DNA of 17,294 bases, taken from the NCBI GenBank assembly GCA_002751075.1, contig NAOQ01000850.1, forward strand, positions 4,851-22,144, given 5' to 3'. Shown one piece after another: positions 1-9,400 of the stretch. The position numbers were made by a program, and so were the translations under genes. The first letter of the stretch is position 1. The number at the start of each line of letters is the position of its first letter. This stretch comes from Ichthyophonus hoferi (taxonomy: Eukaryota; Opisthokonta; Ichthyosporea; Ichthyophonida; Ichthyophonidae). Under the pieces are notes generated by a model. That model did no database searches. It had not been told where the DNA came from and saw nothing but the letters and a program-made list of their open reading frames with translations.

Positions 1-145
1 TCTCCTATACCTTATACCCTATACCTTACACCTTATATCCTATACCCTATACCTTATACCTTATACCTTATACCCTATACCTTACACCTTATATCCTATA
101 CCCTATACCTTATACCTTATACCTTATACCCTATACCCTAACCCC
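1..145. repeat. Heptamer satellite (TACCYTA) with 56-bp higher-order period
   Basis: The first 145 bases are a tandem array of 7-base units, mostly TACCTTA and TACCCTA with variants CACCTTA and TATCCTA. The order of variants itself repeats: the block beginning TACCCTATACC at 15 recurs at 71, giving a 56-base period of eight heptamers. The array ends in the telomere-like string taccctaacccctaa. It lies in what must be an intron of the stomatin-like gene, because the next exon begins at 514 in the middle of a conserved domain. The array continues beyond the left edge, so its true length is unknown. Confidence 0.9.
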
Positions 146-513
146 TAATCTACCTATAACCTGTTACTTTACTTACACATACATTATAACCCCATTATTA
201 TGATTGGTGTGTTTTTATTTTATCTTCTTTTTTTAATATTCTAATATTCCGGTAACTATATCACAAAGGTCATATGGGTGGATAGAGGGAGAGATAGAGA
301 TTAGTACTTAAACTATAATTATTTATAGTATAGCAAGTATCATTTCAACCAGGAATATGTTTTTCATTTTCCCCTTCTATTCTATCCTATCTTGTCCTTT
401 CCTGCTCTACTTTATTCTATTCTCTCCCATTCTATTCTACTCTCTCCTCTTTCCCTTTTACCTATACCTATGCCTATTCATATACATATACTTATAATTA
501 TAATTATACCTAG
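146..513 (+). other. End of SLP2 intron; pyrimidine-rich CTATT tract
   Basis: No coding sequence is seen here. It contains an AT-rich stretch and then, at about 366-480, a long C/T tract built on TTCTA/CTATT pentamers with almost no purine other than A. The tract runs up to the 3' splice site TATACCTAG at 505-513 and probably serves as its polypyrimidine tract. The STOML2 exon encoding the residues just before the conserved ASYGVEDPEYAV motif is not in this stretch, so it lies left of the window. Confidence 0.6.
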
Positions 514-3055
514 GCCTCCTACGGAGTAGAGGATCCTGAATATGCCGTGTCCCAATTGGCCCAGACAACTATGCGATCAGAGATTGGTAAACTGCCACTA
601 GATACAATGTTTCGAGAGAGAGATCACCTCAATACATCTATTGTACATTCGATCAACACTGCTGCGTTAGTATGGGGGATAAGTTGTCTACGATATGAAA
701 TTAGTAAGGATACTGCTGTGTGTGAATGTAGGCTGCGGGAGGGTAGGCTAGGGCAGACTATTATAGATACGAGATCAACTATACATACATACATCTGTTC
801 AGAGACACGCACATGCACCACACACTGCAAGCATTATTGGTATTAGGTTAACTATAATCACATACACAGGATGTAGTTGTAGGTTATAGTTTATACCCTA
901 CCCTACTGGTCCATGATAGGCCAGTGGAATTAGTCAACCTATAGATAAGCATGTCTTATTTATTTGTTGGTTGTTTGGTTTATTTTTTTTACTAATTAAT
1001 GAATTACCACGTGAATGTGTAATATATAGGGGATATTCAGCTGCCCGAGCGGGTAGTCGATGCCATGCAGATGCAGGTGGCGGCCGAGAGGAAGAAGAGA
1101 GCTGCCATTCTAGAGTCTGAGGGTGGGTCAACCGTGTATTGTATATAGGTTATATGTGTTTATGGTATGCGAGTATAGTGCTTTAGTATATATTATATGA
1201 TTCCTCTATTATAGTAGTATGGTAGTGTAGTATGCTATTATGATGGAATGGCAATATAGTATGGTAATGGTATGTGACTATGGTACTGTAATACTACAGG
1301 TGTCAGAGAGTCAGCCATTAATGTGGCCGAGGGTGCCAAACAATCTAAGATCTTAGCCTCAGAGGCCGAACAGCAGGAACAACTAAATCATGCACATGGT
1401 AGGTATAACGGGGTGTGATTGGATGAGGTAAGAGAGATAAAGTATTCTATTGGTGATGGGTGTATATGGTAGAGTGATGGGAAGGGGTTTATCTATAGTA
1501 AGGCGCATGGTTGGCTAGTTTAATATTTAAATTTTATCTGTTACTAGTGATTGATCACATAATAAGTATCACACGATCAACCAATTGATTTGATCCATTC
1601 CTTCCCCGGCATCTCTCTCATCCAATAGGTGAGGCTGGGGCTATTGTTGCCAAAGCGACAGCCACAGCTCAGGGCATTATTACGGTAATAATGTTGTACT
1701 ACTACCTTATATATGTGTCTCTCTCCCAGCCACTCTCTGTCCTTCTCTTTGTTATAATTTCCCTCTCCATTCTTAATGAACTTTATACAATGCCAGTAAG
1801 TTTTAACTAGCATATTTGATTGAAAATGAAAACCTGGGCCAATAAACAACATTATATAGCTGAATCGTATTTGTCGCACATAAGTACGATAAGATCCATT
1901 CCCTAAATGGTGCTGTGTAAGCCAATTACTCATACCAATGCACAATACACCTATAGGTAGCAGACTCGGTCAGGCGACAGGGCGGTATTGAAGCAGTATC
2001 CCTTAGTGTTGCCCAACAATATGTAGAGGCCTTTGGTAGACTAGCCAAGGAGAGCACTACCCTGCTACTACCATCAAAAACAGATGATATTGGATCAATG
2101 GTGGCACAGGTAGGGTAGGATAGATACGTGTATAGTGTATATTATATATAAAGGTATAGTATAAAGTGTAGATAAGTATAGCGTATGGAAGTATAAGGTG
2201 TATAGTATAGTGTATAGTGTGTATGGTGTACTGTGTATATAGGTATAGTGTACACAGAGTCATAGTGTATTAGTGTATAATGTATAGAGGCATAGTTTAT
2301 ATAGGTATAATGTATAGTGTAGTGTATATAGGTATAGTGTGCATGGAAATACAGTGTATAGAGGCAGTGTATAGTTAGTGTTTAATGTATAGAGGTATAG
2401 TGTGCATGGAAATACAGTGTATAGAGGCAGTGTATAGTTAGTGTTTAATGTATAGAGGTATAGTTCCTGCTGGCCTTTTCTTTTTTCTTTTTCTCTTCCT
2501 CTTTCTCTTTCTCTCTTTCTTTCTTCTTTTAGCTTCCCTTTTGTATCCCTTTTCTTAAACTGCCCTTCCAATCCTGTTCTACTACTAATCTCTCTATTAT
2601 TCAAATACATATACGTATTACATATTATTTGATCGTATATTAATTTCCATTGTTTTCAGCTTGTTTCTCTCTCTCTTAGCCTCTATTAGACTCGTACTAT
2701 CACGAAGAACTGTGCAGAGGTGACTAAATAGGTGCCTTCATTGTATTGTAATGTTAGATATATTTATATGTATATGTATATATGATCCTATTAAAGCATC
2801 CTGTTTTTTACTTTTCTCGAAATAGCGAATGAGAGAAGAGAATGGTGCTGATACTAGCATAAGGGTGTATTATTGGATACTAAATTATCAGGGCGAGGAT
2901 GTATACTCACCCAATCATTGCCCCCCTTCCAACAGGCTCTTTCTATATTTGGTAAAGTATCGAGTGGTATGAGTAAAACACAAACACAAACCAATCAGGA
3001 CCTTTCTGCAGGGAAAGCACCAATCATTGATAGCCCCACCCCGTCTAAAAAATAG
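514..3055 (+). CDS. STOML2: Stomatin-like protein 2, mitochondrial (C-terminal part, 6 exons; 5' end outside window)
   Basis: Exons 514-703, 1030-1122, 1300-1398, 1629-1684, 1957-2109 and 2936-3055 (stop TAG) join in frame through GT/AG introns and give 236 residues. The first exon opens with ASYGVEDPEYAV and AQTTMRSEIGKL, the conserved end of the SPFH/band-7 domain of SLP2. Then come EIRDIQLPERVVDAMQMQ, the Ala/Glu/Lys-rich coiled coil with LESEGVRESAINVAEG and KILASEAEQQEQ, and the C-terminal region with LSVAQQYVEAFGRLAKEST and SIFGKVSSG. Human SLP2 has 356 residues, so about 120 N-terminal residues, including the mitochondrial presequence, lie to the left. The family is known to sit on the inner mitochondrial membrane, bind cardiolipin and prohibitins, and scaffold membrane proteases and respiratory complexes. 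The last 25 residues are Gln/Thr/Ser/Pro-rich and diverged, as is usual at this end. Introns are 177-826 bp with phases 1, 1, 1, 0, 0. Confidence 0.95.
2110..2464. repeat. GTATAGT-type minisatellite with a 63-bp tandem duplication in the last SLP2 intron
   Basis: Most of the left half of the 826-bp final SLP2 intron is a loose array of GTATAGTGTATA-like units that drift in length. Within it a 63-base unit is present twice without visible differences at 2330-2392 and 2393-2455, followed by a partial third start. The unit begins AGGTATAGTGTGCATGG. Perfect identity of the two copies points to a recent duplication. Reverse-strand open frames here (Tyr/Thr/Leu repeats) are by-products of the repeat and not genes. 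Confidence 0.85.
2475..2531 (+). repeat. Polypyrimidine (CT) tract in last SLP2 intron
   Basis: A run of almost pure T and C (CTTTT, CTCTTT and CTTCTTTT units) directly follows the GTATAGT minisatellite. It is about 400 bases from the 3' splice site at 2935, too far to be the tract used by that acceptor. A second local C-rich tract (CCCCCCTTCC) next to the acceptor fills that role. This looks like simple sequence. Confidence 0.7.
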
Positions 3056-3072
3056 GGAGATGAGCCTATTGG

Positions 3073-3180
3073 AATAAAATAATAATATAAATTATTATCA
3101 TTTATCACTGGCCAATGGCGTTTACTTCACTGAACTGAGGCTTATATACGTTTTGTATAAAATTAATTTTGACCAATAAA
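3073..3180 (+). terminator. Candidate SLP2 polyadenylation signals (AATAAA at 3073 and 3175)
   Basis: Two canonical AATAAA hexamers follow the SLP2 stop codon at 3053-3055, one only 18 bases after it (3073-3078) and one 120 bases after it (3175-3180). The second gives a more usual 3' UTR length. Both are in AT-rich sequence where the hexamer can occur by chance, so the choice is inferred. Confidence 0.4.
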
Positions 3181-4770
3181 TGAATGGAATTATTCATTTA
3201 TGCTAAGATGAGGAAACTTGTGATCTTAATTAGTTCTAGATAGAATACGATATGGGTGCCCAGACCAATCACCTGTGGTTACTTCTAGTGAATATAATAG
3301 AGAATTGGTCTGCTAACCTCTATTTCGTAGGGCTGAGCCAATTACGTTCTATTTATAAAAAATTAAGATGTTTAATATGATTGTTTTCTAAAGTTATAAT
3401 AAAGTAGCACTACGCTTTGCATCGAAGCTATCATTAAGCTCTAATATCTTTTAATTGGATCGTATTTTCACCTATAGATTGATCGGTAATATAATGCTGA
3501 TCTAGTGTTAGATGGGTTTGTAATTAGGTGTGAATGCATAGCATATATACTATACTAGCCTATATTATATTACATTTACATGGCCTTTCTGAGTGTACTG
3601 TGGAATACACTACGCTACGCCAAACCAAAATAATCAAATTATGAATGTGCTATTACATAAAAATGACATGGTGTGTGTAATAAATATGAAGTATAAAATT
3701 ATAAAATACTACATAGTAATAGAATGAAAACGAAAAAAAATGAAAAATAAAGCAGTTGAAAGCAACCATCCGGCCACATGATAAGGTGGTAGTTTCTTAC
3801 TATATATAGCTCTATGTAATATTATTATCATCTGTTATTGACCAATCAGCCCTGTTGAGAGTACCCTAACGTTATGTGCTAAATACATGCACTTGCAATG
3901 AGGAAAATAGTTATAAACGAGTAATTAAATTAAGCCAATAATTGGTGCTGGAAGAGAGTTAAATCTTAAATCAATATTATAGCTGTACAACCAAGAGACT
4001 TAAAGAAATTGTTTTATGTAGAAATGGGTGTGGATATTATATTATATTATATTGTCCTATGTATTTGTATTCTTTATGAGACTTAATATGGTAATGACTC
4101 CTGGTTTGGTATGTAGGTAAGGTCTGTCTGTCATGCCCAGTATATAATCATAATAATCATAACTATAGTGTTGACACTGTACTATTAGGCTTAGTTATTT
4201 ATAAGATATATCACGGCACACGCAAACAAAACAGACAATTGTTTGTATTTGTGCAGCGGTTTATACAAGGGCACCTGTCCCACGCCCACTATAATATGAA
4301 AGGTTCTATGTATATCATGGCAACTACATAATGATATCGATTATACTTTGTGCTAATAAAATCACAAATGGTTACCTATGTACAGCGAAACACGCCGCTA
4401 ATGGTAGCTAAAGCATTCGGAGAGGGAAAAGTTGTAATATATACAATAATCAGTTATGAATTGGCAATTGTATTTAAACTATAGTGGTCAGATATGAAAG
4501 GGTTAGGACTGTGAAGGCAGCCATGCAGGCATACAACATATAACATGACGTCATAGTAATATATATATATATGGTAGTAGCACGAGGTGTACTACAATAT
4601 ACAACATACATACCTATACACATACATATCTCCTCCTAATCGTTTACTATCTTATGTACAATCACGATAATTAAAAATAATATGCGCATATAGGCATTAC
4701 ATGAAAGAAGGGAAGAACTGAAACTAGGTCACGTGATATAATCAACGGAATGTCATTGGTCCGCATTGAA
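3181..4770. other. Convergent intergenic spacer, no gene seen
   Basis: This lies between the end of the SLP2 gene and the stop codon of the B55 gene, which points toward it. I see no conserved coding exon, tRNA or other structured RNA on either strand. It is AT-rich with short (AT)n runs (for example 4559-4572) and scattered CCAAT/ATTGG words. No clear AATAAA on the minus strand marks the B55 3' end, so that gene's cleavage site is not placed. Confidence 0.6.
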
Positions 4771-4923
4771 TCATGGCTTAGTAAACATGAAGAGATTCGT
4801 GGTTGCAGCAATGGCCACCAGATCCTCCTGTGATTGGTTAAATAGATTTATCAGCCTCCTTGGTCCCTTTTAGGTGATGACGCTAATATGACGTAAAGAA
4901 AGAAAGCTGACAGTATATAAAAG
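4730..4923 (+). promoter_or_regulatory. Plus-strand promoter-like cluster (E-box, ATTGG, CRE-like, TATA box)
   Basis: Read on the + strand, this stretch has CACGTG at 4730-4735, ATTGG at 4755-4759 and 4833-4837, TGACG at 4878-4882, a CRE-like TGACGTAA at 4889-4896, and a strong TATA box TATATAAAAG at 4914-4923. The order and spacing resemble a eukaryotic core promoter with its proximal elements. It overlaps the last exon and last intron of the B55 gene on the opposite strand, so a transcript from it would be antisense to B55 and start near 4945-4955. No open frame follows. The separate words are common in AT-rich DNA; their grouping is what makes the call possible. Confidence 0.3.
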
Positions 4924-6410
4924 TATCTAATCAAAAAGACAATTTACGCAGTCAACCCTGGAAACTAGATAGCTGCTGTTCTAGAGAAATAAGAACACAT
5001 CCAAAAGAATTACTAAATCACACACAAAATATAAGTTAACCAATAGGGGTAGGAGTAGATCAACTAATAATAATCCTCTAAGGGTACATGTACATATAAT
5101 ACAGCATAGCAGTGTACCATATATAGTATACAGATAATCAACCATAACGCTATAACCCATATAACATATACAGTGGCCTCAAAGGCACATAGTCATACCT
5201 GTGGGTGGAAAGCACTGTGTAAAATCTTTCTGTTGCAGTCCATGCTACTGACGCTAATGTCAGATTTGCTATTACTCTTACCGTTACCTTGGTTCACCTG
5301 TATATAGCAGCCCATACCTGTAGTTAGACCTCATCCTTGTCTTCTAAAAAAAATACTACGCCTTCTCTTTGACTCTAACATGATATATGTAGTGTAGTGT
5401 ATGCATGCGGGTTCCTCTATGACTATAATATATATAATATACCAGTGTAAATATATCGATTTAGTATTTAGGTTATGCGGGTATGAGATGGTATTACAAT
5501 AAGTGTATGTATGTATGTATATCTGTATATATGTATATCTGTACCTATCTATCAATCAATCAATAAATGACCTACTTGAAAGAAGGATAGGAAAGCAGTT
5601 AGTAAGCCAATAGCAACAAGAGAGTCCCATCGGACTACTACCGTAGGACATCTAATCGAGACCCACTCTTACACCATTAACTAATAATGACAGAGACATG
5701 AAAAAAAAACCAAGGAGAGCAAGAACCATATATAAGAGGAAAGGACTACCCTACCCTAATCAAAGGCAGCATTGATTTCTTCTTTTGTGTCTTAGCTTCT
5801 AGAGTGATGTCTGTATTATTCTCTAGATCAAAGGTGTGGAATAGATGGTGATAGGACCCAGTCATGACCTGCTTGTCATCATGGCTCCAACTGCATTCAA
5901 ACTTGTCAAAGATGCAGTCATTCTCATAGAGGTCACACAGTGATCCCCGTAGGTATTCGTGTACGGGAAAGGTGTGCACTGGCCCCTTCTCCATGTTGAT
6001 ATCCCACACCTTGACTGTCATGTAGTCGCGAGAGGCTATGTACCGGCCTATAGAATGAAGTATATACATATACATATACATGAGTGGGTATGGGTATGGG
6101 TATGAGTATGCGTATGGTGGGGGTGGGGTTGGGTTTGAAACGTGTGTAATCAACGGACAATTCTGTCATGTATATATGAACGTATATATCTGTGTGTTAC
6201 TAACGTATACAATGTCTGTGATGCGTGGGTATGTGAGAAGAGTTTGATGAAGAATGATAGGAAAAAAGGAGAAGGGAAGGGGTATGGGGTATTGTAAACC
6301 GCTACTGCCAATTAAACATCCGATTATTACTTAATATAGCCAGTCAAAAGACTGTAAGGATGTAAAACAATACTATTAGTGAGTGCAAGTTCGAAAAAAA
6401 ATCGTTTATG

Positions 6411-6445
<35 letters not shown>

Positions 6446-9400
6446 TAGAAGAACCACACAGATCTCCATGAGATCAACCAATTGTAGAGTAATTCAGCCA
6501 GTGATTGCAATCCTATATAGCAACAGATATACATGCATAAATATACTAAAAGATCCATAAAGAGCAAGAGGGCATATATATAAGCGTCAAGACATCTAGA
6601 TTTCTCAAAATATAATTGGACAATCCTTGCCTAGGTAACAAATGTCAATTAATGAGATTTGGTGGTCTGAACATCAGCGAGAGATGCGAGAAGTTATCTA
6701 AATTGTGATATGATATCAACATTAACCAATAATATATGTTATAAATCACTTACCATTGTTACTAAACTTGATGTCAGTGATTGAGGAAATAATCTCTGAG
6801 AAGAAGGATTTGGAACTAGGATCTTCGGGCTCCATAAACACTGTATCAATGAATGTTACTTAGCAACATATCCATCCAATAGCTCTCGCCCACTTGAACT
6901 ATCGTTTATATAATGTAATCTCGTTACGTCGTATAATATAACATAGTAATGCTATGCTGTGATCCCATATATATATATAGTCACAGTTAATTTCCACTCT
7001 AATTACATCATACTCCATGTTATATCATTAAGTCATACTATTGTTGTAATCGCAATAGTTGCTGTAAACATGTAGCACACTAATATACTACATACTACAG
7101 ATTAAATATCATGTATCATATACCATATATATCACCCACAAGATAGAGACTATACTAGTAGTAAAAACAAGAAATATGAGGAGAGAACAAATAAAAAAGA
7201 GAAAAAGAGAAAAAAAACAATTAGATATATAGAGGTATGAAGTTTACCTTTGTAATGCTGGTCACACAATGCAGCTGCGCGTGTGTCTGCAAGTTTAATG
7301 TTGCCTTTACTGCTACTGTACATGAAGACGTTACATGATTGGGGATGAAATTCTGTGGCTGTGGGTGGCATTAGGTTTAGTGTGTGCAGGCATCATTATA
7401 TGGTATATGTGTATGTGTATGTGTATATATGTCTGGCAGAGCCCTTTGGTAAAGTAGGTTGTAATAATACGTATTCATCTGGCCTTGCAGCCTGTTTACA
7501 GACAAGTTATTCGTGTAAATATAATATATGCATGTCAGTTTGATACCCCTTATAGGGTATATCTATATATCTATCTTAACATTAACTATATAGCACCCAG
7601 TTGTGTCTACATGGAAAGTGAGTGAAATTAAAATAATAATAAACATTCCGTAAGTAATAGGCAAAACACTAAATGTTATATGTATATTAATTTATAGTAA
7701 GTACAGGAGCGGTTAAACAAATAAAGAGTAGATAGCTACATGTATGAAAGAAGTGCATACCTGTTATAACCTCAGAAAGTTCCTCCATGTTTTGGGGTTT
7801 GATGTCCACAATCACTAGTAATAGTTAAGGGTATTGGCATTGGGAGGAGTTTGCATGCATGTGTATACCCCTATACTGCTATATATATATATATATATAT
7901 ATATATTATCATACTATTGTACTATCATACTATCACACATACAATCATACTGTCATACTGTCATACATACTATCATACTCGCATGCTATCATACACCGTA
8001 TACCGTAACCATATACGCATCTGCATCACAATCGGTGTTATTGCCACATCATATACTTATAAACATACACATACCCCTATATTAAGCCATCACCTCGTAG
8101 TACAGCATTAAAAGAACCCCAAAGGCAACAAAGGTGCACGATTTGGTACCAATCCATGGAGGACAATATGTATTCCATTCAAGACATACACATACCTCTC
8201 CGTCCAATACTTCTACAGACTAACAAAAACGCCACTGTGTCTATTATAATAGTACAATAACACCACATTAAATATATATAATACATATTCAGTGGATACT
8301 AAAGCTCTCTTTGTTGTTGGCAATACTCCATAAGTTTATCCGTAGATCGTCAGCTGATAAGAACGTCTCCTCATCATTGTTGACTAGTTAACATGTAATG
8401 GATTAGCTCGTGTCTACCTTAATATAAATTTAGAAGTATATCAAGTATATCTATACATGATCTATCTTATATTTATAATATTTATAAGTAAGTTTCCATA
8501 GTATATATACTATAGAGAATGGATGTCACATGATGATATATATATATATATGTGTGTGTGTGTTGTAGAAACGAGTGTAATGTACGCTTTAAAAAGTATA
8601 TTGTTATTTTATATATGTATGTCTGTCTGTGACCATAGCAGGTATAACTGGTGATGAGTGTAAACGTGAAATCATCTGTGTATTGAAATCTAATGAACAT
8701 GACACCCAATGGCACCCAATGAATCCTGGTAATGCGATGTGACAATTAGCCATACAATACAACACGCATGCTATTATGCAACACATTATAAGCAAACACG
8801 CGACACAGTAGGGAATGAATGGAACTTGGTCCTACCTGAGATAGAGTTGATGTGATAGGCGTGTGCATTAGCATATACTCTCCTAGGAATAGCCGCATAG
8901 ACTGTATCTTCATGCTGTTCACCGCATACACGTTAGTATATCCCTAACTATCAGCTATATATCATGTATTGTATTGCATTGGCCAAAAACTAGTAGTCTC
9001 TAAATATTTTGGGGTTGTGTTTAAGCTTTACATAACTTAAAAGCTCCACCTAAAGGGGAAAGGAAGTGGAGGGAAAGAGTTGGTTGAAGGAGATAGGGGA
9101 TGTGATCGGAAGCACGTGTATACTGCAAGCAGGTGTATTGAAAAATACATTAAAAGATAAAACAACACCCTTACCGACAGTTTAGGAACCTTAATACACG
9201 AGGGTCGCAGTCCATTTCTTTCGTCAGGGAAATTTACATTACTAATAGAGTGCATCTGTTTCTCATAGATCTTCCACAGTTTGATAGTTTTATCTGTAGC
9301 AGGAATAGAATGATATTACGGCTTTTTATCTTGGATGTGGGCGAGTACGCATGTGTGTATATGGGTGTTTAATAACACTATATGGTGATAGCAAGGATGA

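Noticed and set aside
1577-1945. 122-aa reverse-strand open frame across an SLP2 intron and exon
   Set aside because: It crosses the well-supported forward SLP2 exon at 1629-1684, has no family motif, and its composition is that of intron sequence.
2057-2610. Reverse-strand frames of 68 and 116 aa rich in Tyr, Thr and Leu
   Set aside because: They are read from the GTATAGT minisatellite and CT tract in an SLP2 intron; the periodic protein follows the DNA repeat.
7834-8111. Two overlapping forward frames rich in Ile, Tyr and His
   Set aside because: Both come from the (AT)n and ATCATACT repeats inside a B55 intron.
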